A stretch of 64,000 bases of DNA from Phytohabitans suffuscus (GCF_011764565.1 NZ_AP022871.1:5642320-5706319); one strand, 5' to 3'. Numbered from the stretch's first letter, positions 1 through 8,660 are shown. Numbers and translations: made by a program. Notes: generated from the sequence alone by a model not told the origin.

Positions 1-57
1 CATCAGTGCAGTATGCGGCAGCCTCCCAGCAGATCCATTCCAGGAGACAAGATTCGA

Positions 58-113
58 GCTACCGCGACGTCCGCGGTGGTCCGGACCGTTGCTCCCGCGG
101 CCTCACCCTCCGC
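58..113 (+). repeat. Dispersed 56-bp intergenic repeat, copy R1
   Basis: Complete copy of a repeat family found at several intergenic sites in this window. It begins CTACCGCGACGTCCGCGG, has the 10-bp palindrome GGTCCGGACC in the middle, and ends with a GTTGCTCCCGCGGCCTCAC tail. Other copies or fragments lie near 8551, 16842, 17956, 20722, 36381, 37127/37332 and 56584. No coding potential. Function unknown. Confidence 0.75.
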
Positions 114-157
114 ACACACGCGGCTCCGATCCGACGGGCCGCGCGCGGCGCGACCCA

Positions 158-313
158 CTAGTAGTGCTTTGTCAGGTCGGCGGGCAGGCCGGGCCAGATC
201 GGATTCGAGGCCCGAGGTCGTGACCTGCGTGAATGCTGGACCGCCCGCTGCGGCGCAACGCCTAGACCGGCGGCGTTCGTGCAGGTCAGCGCGATGTAAC
301 AAAGCACTACTAG
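158..313. mobile_element. MITE-like element A (non-coding, 15-bp inverted ends)
   Basis: The ends are a perfect 15-bp inverted repeat: CTAGTAGTGCTTTGT at 158-172 and its complement at 299-313. The interior is about 125 bp with no credible gene. A CTAG tetranucleotide sits at both edges, as expected for a target duplication of IS5-like (IS427 group) transposases; that assignment is an inference. It shares its last CTAG (310-313) with the neighbouring element B. Confidence 0.7.
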
Positions 314-479
314 GGCGTGTTTCATAAGGGTCGGTCGAGCCGAGGCGAGGTCGAGGCGGCGTCCGGTGGTGCCGGGCGGAAGGTCGCATACCGGTGTTGT
401 ATGTGGCCTTTCGTCTGGTGCCGCTGGTCGTCGTCTGGGCCCGCCGCAGGCCGGGCATGCCCTTATGAAACACGGCCTA
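311..479. mobile_element. MITE-like element B (non-coding, 20-bp inverted ends)
   Basis: Inverted ends TAGGGCGTGTTTCATAAGGG (311-330) and the complement of 460-479 match at 19 of 20 positions. It is 169 bp long and carries no transposase, so any movement would need an enzyme encoded elsewhere. Its left edge coincides with the last bases of element A and its right edge supplies the stop codon of the nurA-like gene. With element A and repeat R1 it accounts for most of the first 476 bases, where I see no gene. Confidence 0.75.
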
Positions 480-1427
480 TACGAGGCGGGTGGTCGCCAG
501 GGTCAGGGCGCGGTGCAGCAGGCGCGCGTCGCCGAGCAGGCCGCGCAGGCGGCGCTCCAGGCCGGCGATCGGGATGAGGTTCTGCGGTGCCCGCGGGTCC
601 TTGTACGGCGTCGACGCGAACCGCGGCAGCGTGACGAGCGACAGGTTGGCCAGCTCGACCGCCTGCTCCACGGGCAGGTCGGGTGAGCACTCCACCCGCA
701 CCATGCCCGACCAGGGCGCGCCGTTGCCGCCCGGCAGCCGCAGGTACCAGGACCAGCAGCCCCACGCGGTGCCCTGCTTGAAGATGGGCGACCGCTGGCC
801 CGGCCGCAGCGCCGTGACCACCAGCGTGAGAGCCGGCGGCAGGTACTGCTTGTCCTGGGTCTTGATGTAGCCGATGGTGCGCGGAAGCTGGCGCCGACCG
901 CGCAGCGGGCCGTCGACCACCAGCAGGTCGCCGCCGGTCCGGGCGGCGCCGGAAAGCTCGATCTCCAGCGCGGTGAGCGGGCCCTGCACGGACGCGGGGA
1001 GCTTGCTCAGCTCGCCGGCGCCCTCGACCTTGTGCAACGCGTACCGGATCTGCCCGGCGACCACGTCACCGACCGAAGGGCTGGCCGTGAAGAACCCCCG
1101 CGCCACCTGGGCACCGGCCAGCTCGGCGGCGCCCACGCCGAGGTCACACCGCACGACGCCGGCCGCGTACGAGGCGGCCAGGCCCGCGTACGAACCCCCG
1201 TCCTCCTCCTCGGTGGAGAGCGTGGCGTCGATCCGCTGCACGCCGTCGACCAGCAGCACCACACCCGGCGAGGACACTCCGCGCGGCGCCTCCAGCGGCC
1301 GCCACTCCCCGGGCGGCAGCTCCGCGTCGGTCTCGACCTGGGCCGTACTGGGCGACGACGGCCCTTCGCCGCCGCCGAAAGCCGCGCCGTACGAGGCAGC
1401 CCACGTGTCGACGAACAGCCGGGTCAC
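477..1427 (-). CDS. nurA: NurA-like 5'-3' nuclease partner of HerA
   Basis: Predicted 316-residue NurA-domain protein, the nuclease that works with the HerA translocase to resect DNA ends. Visible features are an Asp-Gly motif in a hydrophobic strand (LLVDG, Asp61), a second VVDG motif near residue 170, a GYIK motif shortly after, and a C-terminal DPRAP...NLIPIAGLE block, all in the order expected for NurA. The start is GTG with AGGAGAG five bases upstream. It is the last gene of the herA-sbcD-sbcC-nurA set, 145 bases after sbcC. The TAG stop lies in the terminal bases of MITE-like element B, so the true C-terminus may have been altered by insertion. The family call rests on motif pattern and context, not on a search. 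Confidence 0.65.
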   Translation of the reverse strand: MTRLFVDTWAASYGAAFGGGEGPSSPSTAQVETDAELPPGEWRPLEAPRGVSSPGVVLLVDGVQRIDATLSTEEEDGGSYAGLAASYAAGVVRCDLGVGAAELAGAQVARGFFTASPSVGDVVAGQIRYALHKVEGAGELSKLPASVQGPLTALEIELSGAARTGGDLLVVDGPLRGRRQLPRTIGYIKTQDKQYLPPALTLVVTALRPGQRSPIFKQGTAWGCWSWYLRLPGGNGAPWSGMVRVECSPDLPVEQAVELANLSLVTLPRFASTPYKDPRAPQNLIPIAGLERRLRGLLGDARLLHRALTLATTRLV

Positions 1428-1516
1428 AAGCTCTCCTGGTTCACGCCAACTCGCTCACGCTGAATTATCTGGTTCGCTCGCTCGTGCGGCGCTGAAGGCG
1501 ACGTCTTCCTCCGCCA

Positions 1517-1535
1517 CCCCGCAAAAACCGCGGGG
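1517..1535. terminator. Short GC hairpin between sbcC and nurA-like gene
   Basis: A 6-bp stem (CCCCGC/GCGGGG) around a 7-base loop lies 40 bases after the sbcC stop. No T tract is present, so it is at best a weak terminator or an RNA-processing site that lowers nurA expression. Confidence 0.3.
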
Positions 1536-1572
1536 CGGCTCCGTCCAGACGCCGCCGCGCCAACTCGCTTAC

Positions 1573-4062
1573 TCACAGGCCGAGGCGTTCGACTCGGGCG
1601 GTGCGGGCGTCCTTGCGCACCTCGAACCGCACCGGGACGCGTTCGGCGAGTGACGGTACGTGCGTCACCACGCCGACCATGCGGTCGCCGCGGGCGGCCA
1701 GCGCTTCGAGCGTGGTGGCGACCGTGTCGAGCGTGGCCGTGTCGAGTGTGCCGAAGCCCTCGTCCAGCACGATCGACTCCAGGCTCGCCGACGTGGTGGA
1801 GAGGCCGGCCAGCTGCTCGGACAGGGCCAGCGCCAAGGCCAGCGACGCCTGGAACGTCTCGCCGCCGGAGAGGGTGCGCACCCCGCGCCGCAGGCCGGCG
1901 TCGTGGTGGTCGACCACGTAGAACTCGCCCTTGTCGTGCACCAGCTCGTACTGCCCGGCGGACAGGTCGCGCAGGATCCGCGAGGCGCCGTCGACGAGCA
2001 GGTCGAGCGCCTCCTCCAGCAGCCACCGCTCGAAGTTGTTGGCGCGCAGATGGCCGGCGAGCGTCTTGGCCACGCTGCCCTCGCGCTCGTGCGCGACGCG
2101 CTGCTCGCGGAGGCGTCCGGCCTGCTCGCGGCGCTCGACGATGCGCTGGTGGGCGCCCTCGGCGCGGGCCACCGCCACGGCCACCGCCCGGCCGGCTCCG
2201 GCACCGTCCAGGCCCGAGTCGGGGACGGCCAACTCGGCCGCGGTGAAGAGCGCCGCCAGCCGCTCGCGGATCTCGCCGACCGCCGCGCGCGCGGCCTCCA
2301 GCCGGGCGACCGCGTCGGCGCGCCGGCCGGTCCGCTCCGCCGCCTGGGCGGTGGCCCACTCGGCGAGGGTGGTCCAGGCCGCGACGAGGTCTTCCCGGTC
2401 GGCGGAGGGCGGGCCGAGCCGGCCGACCGCGTCGCGGGCCTTGTCGAAGCGCCGCCATGCCGCCTTGAGCCGCTCGTCGGCCGCGTCGGCGCCGCTCTGC
2501 GCCCGCCGCTGCGCCTCCCGCGCGGCCCGCACGGCACCCGCGGCGTCGTCGAGCCGGCTCTGCAGGGCCGCCCGCGCTTCGAGCTCGCGGCCGAGCGCGG
2601 CCGGGCCGGGGGAGTCGGCGAGCCGCTCGGTCAGCTCGGCCAGGCGGGCGGTGAGCTGGTCGTGCTGCGCCCGGGCCCGCTCCAGCACCCGGTCCAGCTC
2701 GCGCAGCGCCTTGTCGCGCTCGGCCACCAGCTGGCTGGCCTGGTCGGCCTCCTTGCGGGCGACCTTGCCGGCCGCCTCCGCGGCGGCGACGGCCGACTCC
2801 GCCACGTCGGGCACCGCCTTCACCTTCTGCTCGCACACCGGGCAGGGCTCACCGGCCACCAGGTGTACGCGCAGCGCGGCGGCCCGGTCGGCGGCCTGCG
2901 CGTCCTGGTACGCCCGGCGGGCCTCCTCCAGCCGGTCGGCCGCGAGCGCCGCGCCGGCGGTCGCCTCGTCGAGCGCCTTGGCGGCGGTGCCGTGCTCCTT
3001 CCTGGCCGTCCGCACGGCCTCGGCCAGCGAACGCGCCTGGCCGGTCAGCTTGTCGTGCTCGGCGTGCGCCGCGAGGAGCAGGCGGAGGGCGGCGACGTCG
3101 GGGGCACCGGCGATCTGCCCGCGTACCTTCTCCTCGCGCTCCTCGGCGACCGCGACGGCGGCGGAGGCGTCGGCGACGGCCGCGCGGGCGGTGGCGACCG
3201 TCTCGGCCACCGCGCTGTGGTCGTCCGGCGGGCGGATCGCGGCGAGGGCGTCGATCTCGCCGCCCAGCTCCTTGAGCGCGGTGGACGCCTCGTCGCCCTC
3301 CCGCTCGGCGTCCCGCAGCGCCGGTGCCTCGGCCTCGACGGCGGTGGCCAGCTCGCGCATCGCGGCCACTCGCGCGGCGGCCGCCTCCAGCGACTCGTCG
3401 TCGGCGTCGGAGAGGTCGGCGAGCAGCTGGTCGACGGCGGCGAGCTGGGCGTCCGCCTGCATCGCTCGGCCCGACGCCTTCTTCTGGATCGCCTCGTAGA
3501 CGTGCAGGCCGAGCAGGTTGACCAGGATCTCCTGGCGGGCGGCCGGCTTGGCGTGCAGGAAGTCGGCGAACTGCCCCTGCGGCAGCACCACGCAGCTGGT
3601 GAACTGCTCGTACGGCAGGCCGACCGCCTCCAGCACGGCGGCGTCCATCTCGCCGGGCGTGCCGGCCAGCACCTCACCGAGGTCTTCCGGCGTGAGCCCG
3701 CCGTCGAGCTTGGCCGGGTCGAAGCCGCGCGGCATCAGCTGCAGGCCCGCGCCGCCGGTGGAGACCCGACCCTTGCCGTCGCGGCGCACCACCCGGGTGG
3801 CCACGTAGCGCGCGCCGGCCGACTCGAAGACCAGCCGCACCCGCGCCTCGGTGGCGGACGGGGCGAGCGCGTTGACGATCCCGCGGCTGCTCGCCCAGCG
3901 GGGCACCTGCCCGTACAGGGCGAAGCAGATCGCGTCGAGCACCGTCGACTTGCCCGAGCCGGTGGGCCCGACGAGCGCGAAGAAGTCGGCGTCGGTGAAG
4001 TCGACCGTGGTCTCCTCACGAAACACCGTGAACCCGGCCATATCCAGCCGCAGCGGCCTCAT
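1573..4062 (-). CDS. sbcC: SbcC exonuclease subunit (Rad50-like SMC ATPase)
   Basis: ATPase subunit of the SbcCD nuclease, which opens hairpins and processes blocked double-strand DNA ends. The 829-residue protein has an N-terminal Walker A, GPTGSGKST (residues 32-40), a CVVLPQGQFADFL motif (Q-loop region), long alanine/arginine/glutamate-rich coiled coils on both sides of a CPVC zinc hook (about residues 407-410), then the ABC signature LSGGE and Walker B VLDEGFGTLD near the C-terminus. It is shorter than the roughly 1050-residue E. coli protein, mostly in the coiled coil, which is normal in Actinobacteria. Its ATG overlaps the sbcD stop by four bases (ATGA), so the two are probably translationally coupled. 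Confidence 0.95.
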   Translation of the reverse strand: MRPLRLDMAGFTVFREETTVDFTDADFFALVGPTGSGKSTVLDAICFALYGQVPRWASSRGIVNALAPSATEARVRLVFESAGARYVATRVVRRDGKGRVSTGGAGLQLMPRGFDPAKLDGGLTPEDLGEVLAGTPGEMDAAVLEAVGLPYEQFTSCVVLPQGQFADFLHAKPAARQEILVNLLGLHVYEAIQKKASGRAMQADAQLAAVDQLLADLSDADDESLEAAAARVAAMRELATAVEAEAPALRDAEREGDEASTALKELGGEIDALAAIRPPDDHSAVAETVATARAAVADASAAVAVAEEREEKVRGQIAGAPDVAALRLLLAAHAEHDKLTGQARSLAEAVRTARKEHGTAAKALDEATAGAALAADRLEEARRAYQDAQAADRAAALRVHLVAGEPCPVCEQKVKAVPDVAESAVAAAEAAGKVARKEADQASQLVAERDKALRELDRVLERARAQHDQLTARLAELTERLADSPGPAALGRELEARAALQSRLDDAAGAVRAAREAQRRAQSGADAADERLKAAWRRFDKARDAVGRLGPPSADREDLVAAWTTLAEWATAQAAERTGRRADAVARLEAARAAVGEIRERLAALFTAAELAVPDSGLDGAGAGRAVAVAVARAEGAHQRIVERREQAGRLREQRVAHEREGSVAKTLAGHLRANNFERWLLEEALDLLVDGASRILRDLSAGQYELVHDKGEFYVVDHHDAGLRRGVRTLSGGETFQASLALALALSEQLAGLSTTSASLESIVLDEGFGTLDTATLDTVATTLEALAARGDRMVGVVTHVPSLAERVPVRFEVRKDARTARVERLGL

Positions 4063-5209
4063 GGGTGGGTCGACACCTCCTCGTACAGCGTGTCGAACAG
4101 CTCCTGGACGCCCTCGTCGGCGTGGCCGCGGCTCTCGAGGTAGTCGGAGAACAGGTCGCGCGGGGAGCGGCCGGCGCGCTCGGCGCGGGCGCTGGCGGCC
4201 GTACGCGGCAGCATGTCCGGGTCGATCCGCACCTCGAGCGCCCGGGGCAGCAGCGCCTGCACCTCTTCGCGGAGGCCGGCCCGGGGCGCCTCGCGCACGT
4301 ACACCCGGAGCCAGCCGGGCTGGTCACCGTCCACCGTGGACAGCTCGGCGAGCGTGCCGCGGACGGTGCGCAGCGGCACCGCGGCGGTGATCGGCACGTC
4401 GCGCACCTTGGCCGTGCTCTCCGCGGTCACCTCGACGACGGCGACGGACGGCGTGTTCTCCCCTCGCCGAAGTCGACGGCGAGCGGGCTGCCGCAGTAGC
4501 GCACCGGCGCCGGCCCGGGCACCTGCTGGGCCCGGTGCAGGTGGCCGAGCGCGACGTAGTGCGCGCTGCCCGGGAAGACGGTGGCGGGCACCGCGTACCC
4601 CATGACGGAGTGCGCCTCCCGCTCGCCGCCGCCCATCGTCGCGCCGACGACCGTGAGGTGGGCGGTGACCAGGTTGACCGCGCCGGGGGTGAAGCCCTGG
4701 CAGAGCACGCCCAGCAACCGTCCGATGTGGTCGGCGTAGGTCTGGCTCGCCTCGGCCGCGGTCAGCTCGTACATCTCGGCGGCGCGCACCGCGTACCGCT
4801 GGGACAGGAACGGCAGCGCGACCAGCCGCCACCGCTCGCCGCCCGCGGTCTCGCCCTCCAGCAGGTGCTCGGCCGCCGACTCGCGCACGGTGCCGCGCAG
4901 CGAGATGCCGGCCGCCTCGGCCCACGGGCGGAGCGCGTCGAGCGCCGCGCCGTTGTCGTGGTTGCCGCCGATCGCCACCACCTGGGCGCCGGTGGCGCGC
5001 AGCGCGGAGAGCGCCCGGGTGACCAGGCGGGTGGCCTCGGGTGTGGGCGCCGCCGTGTCGTACATGTCGCCGGCCACGATCACCAGGTCGGGGCGCTCGG
5101 CGCGGGCGACCTCGACGATCTGGGCGAGCACCGCGATGTGCTCCTCGGCCCGGGACTGTCCCTTGAGGACCTTCCCGACGTGCCAGTCGGACGTGTGCAG
5201 GATTCTCAT
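4059..5209 (-). CDS. sbcD: SbcD exonuclease subunit (Mre11-like), frameshifted in this sequence
   Basis: Calcineurin-type nuclease subunit of SbcCD. Conserved metal-binding motifs are SDWH (Asp8, His10), GDMYD (Asp48), GNHD (residues 82-85) and GHLH (about 221-224). The reading frame breaks at 4460-4463: ...VDFGEG is followed by ENTPSVAVVEV only if one more G is present in the GGGG run on the coding strand. With that base restored the gene is 383 residues, the usual SbcD length, and ends in the expected C-terminal cap region. The start overlaps the herA stop by ATGA and the stop overlaps the sbcC start by ATGA. The single-base loss in a G run matches eight other genes here and is probably a sequencing error. 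Confidence 0.92.
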
Positions 5210-6951
5210 CAGAACGGGATCTCGTCTTCGGACCGGCCGCCGACGACCGCGAACGGATCGGCGGACTGGACGATCGAGCGGAGGGTGGCCGACGGCGCCT
5301 GCCCCGCCTCGGACGGTCGCGTGGCCCAGGCGGGAAACGGAAACTCGACGCAGAGCGGCACCGGGATGTCGGGCTGGCTGACGAACATCGTGCCCGGCTT
5401 GGCCAGCAGCACCCGCTGGCGCTGGGCGGGCGGCAGGAAACCGTACTCCGGGCGGGACGCCTCGGCCGGGTCGAGCCGGCCGACCACGCGGATCGCCGAG
5501 TTGGTGACGATGCGCCGCTCCACCTCGCTGGCGGTCTGCTGCGCGCCGATCAGGATCACGCCGAGTGACCGGCCCCGCTCGGCGATGTCGAGCAGCACCT
5601 CCTTGATCGGCGACGACCCCTCGCGCGGCGCGTACTTGTTGAGCTCGTCGAGGACCACGAACAGCAGCGGCTTGGCCGTGCCCGCCTTCTCCTTGCGCTC
5701 GAACTCGGTCTTGAGCGTCACGCCGACCACGAAGCGCTGCGCGCGGTCCGGCAGGTTGTGCAGGTCGACGACGGTGACCTGGGCGCTCTCCGCGGTGTTG
5801 ATCGCGTGCGGCCGGCGCTCGGCGAGGTCGCCGCGGATCAGCCTCGCCAGGTCCTTCTTGCTCGCGATGAGCCGCCGGGCGAACGCGTTGACCGTGCCGG
5901 TGTTGACCGCGCTGCCGGCCCAGGTGCCGCGCGTCTCCTCGTCGGTGAGCCGGGCGACGACGAAGTCGACGAGGTCGGGGTAGGACCCCAGGCGGATGCC
6001 GTCGACGCTGATCCCGCCGTCGGCCGGCTGGGCGTGGCGGGCCAGGTGGGCGGTGACCGCGTGGACCACCATCGTGTACTGCTGGCGCTCGTCGTCGGCG
6101 TCCGCGAACACGTACGGCAGCAGGCGGGCCTCGCAGAACTCGGCGAGCGTCCAGTAGAAGCTGTCGATGCCGGTGAGGCGGCTGCTCACGTCGGGCGCGC
6201 CGGAGGAGTCCTTGGCCCGGGGCGGCGCGTACACCCGGACGTCCGGGAAGGGCGTGGCGGGCAGGCCCAGCTCGGCGTACCGGCGGGTGGTGTCGTCGTC
6301 GAGGCGCGCGTTGGGGTGGTCGAGGAAGAGCAGGTCCTCGCCCTTGACGTTGAAGATGAGGGCCTTCGCGTTGATCGCCTCGCCGCCGAGCACGCCGGAG
6401 CGGAAGACCGAGTACAGCAGGAAGGTGGCGAAGCTGGTCTTGGTCGCCACGCCCGAGATGCCGGAGATGGAGACGTGCGCGCCGCGGCTGCCGTCGAGGA
6501 AGTCGGCGTTGAGGAAAGCGGGCAGCCCGTCGCGGCCGGTGCCCATCGGCACCCGCTTCTCCATCCGGTCGAAGTGGAGCGCGGCGGCGCGGAGGTCACC
6601 GGTGGCCCGCCGGACGACCGCGCCGGGGGACGGCGGCACGTACAGCTCCGGGTCGACCCGGGTGGTGGTGATCTCGGCGGCCTCCTGGACCAGCGCGGGG
6701 AGCGTGCCGTCGGCGATGGCGAAGACGTCGGAGTCGAACTGGGCGCCCTCGTGCCGCGCCCGCACCTGGGTCACGACGCCCGCGATCGTCACCGGCTCGC
6801 GGCCGGGCAGGTCGCGCCGGGTCACCACGACGTCGTCGAGCTGCAGGTAGCTGCCGGGCGCCACGGCCGTCCAGAAACTCAGCGGGGTGGCGTCGGCCGT
6901 GCCGAGGACCCGCCCCACCGCCTCACCGGTCTCATCTGCCACGGCACTCAT
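5209..6951 (-). CDS. herA: HerA-like hexameric DNA translocase ATPase (DUF87)
   Basis: Predicted DNA-pumping ATPase of the HerA/FtsK superfamily that drives end resection with NurA and the Mre11-Rad50 pair. An N-terminal beta-barrel (HAS-like) region is followed by a P-loop variant, GISGVATKTS (about residues 163-173), a Walker B strand with VVLDELNKYAP (about 430), and a sensor-type region with GVILIGAQQ. I chose the ATG at 6951 (580 residues) over an upstream ATG at 6999 because the latter would run into the direct-repeat operator region. First gene of the four-gene repair operon and coupled to sbcD by an ATGA overlap. HerA-NurA with Mre11-Rad50 is the archaeal pattern; the bacterial version with SbcCD is known but scattered. 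Confidence 0.8.
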   Translation of the reverse strand: MSAVADETGEAVGRVLGTADATPLSFWTAVAPGSYLQLDDVVVTRRDLPGREPVTIAGVVTQVRARHEGAQFDSDVFAIADGTLPALVQEAAEITTTRVDPELYVPPSPGAVVRRATGDLRAAALHFDRMEKRVPMGTGRDGLPAFLNADFLDGSRGAHVSISGISGVATKTSFATFLLYSVFRSGVLGGEAINAKALIFNVKGEDLLFLDHPNARLDDDTTRRYAELGLPATPFPDVRVYAPPRAKDSSGAPDVSSRLTGIDSFYWTLAEFCEARLLPYVFADADDERQQYTMVVHAVTAHLARHAQPADGGISVDGIRLGSYPDLVDFVVARLTDEETRGTWAGSAVNTGTVNAFARRLIASKKDLARLIRGDLAERRPHAINTAESAQVTVVDLHNLPDRAQRFVVGVTLKTEFERKEKAGTAKPLLFVVLDELNKYAPREGSSPIKEVLLDIAERGRSLGVILIGAQQTASEVERRIVTNSAIRVVGRLDPAEASRPEYGFLPPAQRQRVLLAKPGTMFVSQPDIPVPLCVEFPFPAWATRPSEAGQAPSATLRSIVQSADPFAVVGGRSEDEIPF

Positions 6952-6995
6952 CGTGCACCACCGGACCGACATCGGTGCGGAGGACTCACCGATAT

Positions 6996-7047
6996 CCACA
7001 AGAAGTTGTGGTCATCCACAGGCTCGTCCACAAGAACGTGTGGTCAT
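6996..7047. promoter_or_regulatory. Tandem 20-bp direct repeats upstream of herA
   Basis: Two copies of CCACAAGAAgtTGTGGTCAT (6996-7015 and 7028-7047; 18 of 20 identical) spaced 32 bp start to start, about three helical turns. Each copy is itself an inverted repeat (CCACAA/TTGTGG in the first, CCACA/TGTGG in the second). They end 45 bases before the herA start. This looks like a tandem operator for the repair operon. DnaA-box-like TCCACA steps also occur. Confidence 0.5.
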
Positions 7048-7051
7048 GCGG

Positions 7052-7783
7052 TCACTTTCGGGTGTACCGCAGGAACAGCGACCCCTCCGACTCCAGCACG
7101 TGGCGCAGGGCCATGCCCCTCGGCGGTCCGGCCGGCCCGGCGGTGATGCGGCCGGCGCCCGGGCCGGTGACGAGCGGCGAGACGGTGAGGCAGACCTCGT
7201 CGACGAGGTCGGCGGCGGTCAGCGAGCCGAACAGGTGCGGCCCGCCCTCGCACAGCAGGTGGGCGAGGTCGCGCTCGCGGAGCCGGGCGACCGCCGCGGT
7301 GAGGTCGACCGTGTCGTGGCCGACGCTCAGCACCTCGGCGACCCCGGACAGCGCCCGGCGCCGGTCGGCGGGGGCGCGGCCGTGGGTCACCACGATCGGG
7401 CGGACCGGCGCCTCCGCGAAAGCCGCCTGCCCGGGGTTGAGGTCGAGCGCGCTCGACACCACCACCAGAGTGGGGTATTCGGACAGGCCGCGCTCCCGCC
7501 GCCAGGCCCGCCGCCGCTCGTCCAGCCGCACCGCCCGGTAGCCCTCGTGGCGCAGCGTGCCGGCGCCCACCACCAAGGCGTCGCACAGCATGCGCAGAAG
7601 GGCGAAGACCCTCTTGTCGGGTCCACCGGACAGTCCTTCCGAAAAGCCGTCGAGCTCGACCGCACCGTCCACACTGGCGACGAAGTTGACCCGGGTGACC
7701 GGGCCGTCCACGTGGTAGAGGTCGGCCAGAGCGCCGTCGTCCAGCGCGCCGCCCGCCGTGAGCCGGAAGAGTGGGGGAGTCAC
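7052..7783 (-). CDS. Pyrimidine reductase family protein (RibD C-terminal/DHFR-like fold)
   Basis: 243-residue NADPH-dependent reductase of the RibD C-terminal family, which in riboflavin synthesis reduces the ribosyl group of a pyrimidine intermediate. Diagnostic stretches are RVNFVASVDGAVELDG at the N-terminus, DALVVGAGTLRHEGY, a V(V)VSSALDL strand and LLCEGGPHLFGSL with the conserved EGG. I chose the GTG at 7783 because the upstream ATG at 7885 would add an atypical leader over the divergent promoter of the next gene. It stands alone with no riboflavin genes nearby, so the physiological substrate is not certain. Confidence 0.8.
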   Translation of the reverse strand: MTPPLFRLTAGGALDDGALADLYHVDGPVTRVNFVASVDGAVELDGFSEGLSGGPDKRVFALLRMLCDALVVGAGTLRHEGYRAVRLDERRRAWRRERGLSEYPTLVVVSSALDLNPGQAAFAEAPVRPIVVTHGRAPADRRRALSGVAEVLSVGHDTVDLTAAVARLRERDLAHLLCEGGPHLFGSLTAADLVDEVCLTVSPLVTGPGAGRITAGPAGPPRGMALRHVLESEGSLFLRYTRK

Positions 7784-7950
7784 TCGCCCGCCGGACCGGT
7801 AACCGGAGGCGTGGGCGTCGGGGTACGGTGCTGACAATCGCACCAACTGCCACCCCGGCAGTCCGCGTGTCGCTTCGACCGGCACGCCTGGCAGATCATG
7901 TGAAAGACCCTACGGCAGCACCACGTCACGAACGGGGGACAGTGTCCACC

Positions 7951-8469
7951 ATGCCGCGCCAGATCTTCCAGCTGAAGGTGTCGCTGGCGGACGTCGTCCC
8001 GCCGGTGTGGCGGCGGGTGCTCGTGCCGGGCGGTTACACGCTCGATCGGCTGCACCGCGTCGTCCAGTTCGCCATGGGTTGGCAGGACTGCCACCTGCAC
8101 TCGTTCGACGTCGACGGCGTGCAGTACGGCGAGCCCGACCCGGACGGTGAGCTGGCCCTGCGCGACGAGCTCGACGTCCGGCTGGACGCGGTGGCGGCCA
8201 AGGGCGGCCGGTTCCTCTACACCTACGACTTCGGCGACTGGTGGGAGCACGAGATCACCGTCGAGGACGTCTTCGGCGCCGAGCCCGACGAGCGGTACCC
8301 GGCGTGTGTCGGCGGCGAGATGGCCTGCCCGCCCGAGGACGTCGGCGGTGCCTACGGCTACGCCCGCTTCCTCGCCGCGGTCAGCGACCCGGGCCACCCC
8401 GAGCACGAGGCGATGGCCGCCTGGGTGGGGCGCCCGTTCGACCCCGTGACTTCGCGATGGACCGGGTGA
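7951..8469 (+). CDS. Plasmid pRiA4b ORF-3 family protein
   Basis: 172-residue protein of the pRiA4b ORF-3-like family. Typical stretches are MPRQIFQLKVSL, PPVWRRVLVP, LHRVVQFAMGWQDCHLHSF, FLYTYDFGDWWEHEITVE and the CVGGEMACPPEDVGG block. The biochemical role of this family is unknown, despite its wide occurrence in soil bacteria. A GTG nine bases upstream could also serve as start; a GGGGGA sequence precedes both. Confidence 0.85.
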   Translation: MPRQIFQLKVSLADVVPPVWRRVLVPGGYTLDRLHRVVQFAMGWQDCHLHSFDVDGVQYGEPDPDGELALRDELDVRLDAVAAKGGRFLYTYDFGDWWEHEITVEDVFGAEPDERYPACVGGEMACPPEDVGGAYGYARFLAAVSDPGHPEHEAMAAWVGRPFDPVTSRWTG

Positions 8470-8550
8470 CGACGCTGCTGCGGCGGCTGGCCTGAAGGGC
8501 CAGGGTTTCGGCCCCGGCGGTCGGGTGAAAACCCAGATCTGAAAGAGGCG

Positions 8551-8660
8551 GGCTACCGCGATCTCCGCGGTGGTCCGGACCGTCGCGCGGGGCTCCCGGG
8601 GAAACGTGGAGCGCAGCGGAGCGTTTTCTTGGGGTGCTTTCCCGCGGCCTCACCGTCCGC
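8551..8660 (+). repeat. Dispersed intergenic repeat, copy R2, interrupted by a 55-bp insert
   Basis: The left half (GGCTACCGCGATCTCCGCGG through GGTCCGGACCGT, ending about 8582) and the right half (CCCGCGGCCTCACCGTCCGC, 8641-8660) match copy R1. They are separated by about 55 bp of unrelated sequence containing GGAGCGCAGCGGAGCG. It lies in the cebE upstream region (8470-8965), which otherwise holds the ceb promoter and operators. Confidence 0.6.

Noticed and set aside
3..473. Open frames across the MITE pair, with MFHKG repeated in the translation
   Set aside because: The repeated peptide comes from the inverted ends of element B. No domain, no codon bias, no ribosome site.
4460..4463. Programmed frameshifting in sbcD and the other broken genes
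   Set aside because: The sites differ, most lack a slippery heptamer plus downstream structure, and all fit one-base loss in G or C runs.
6991..7047. Possible DnaA-box cluster or replication origin
   Set aside because: There are three TCCACA-like steps, but they are explained by the 20-bp direct repeats, and no dnaA, dnaN or AT-rich unwinding region is nearby.
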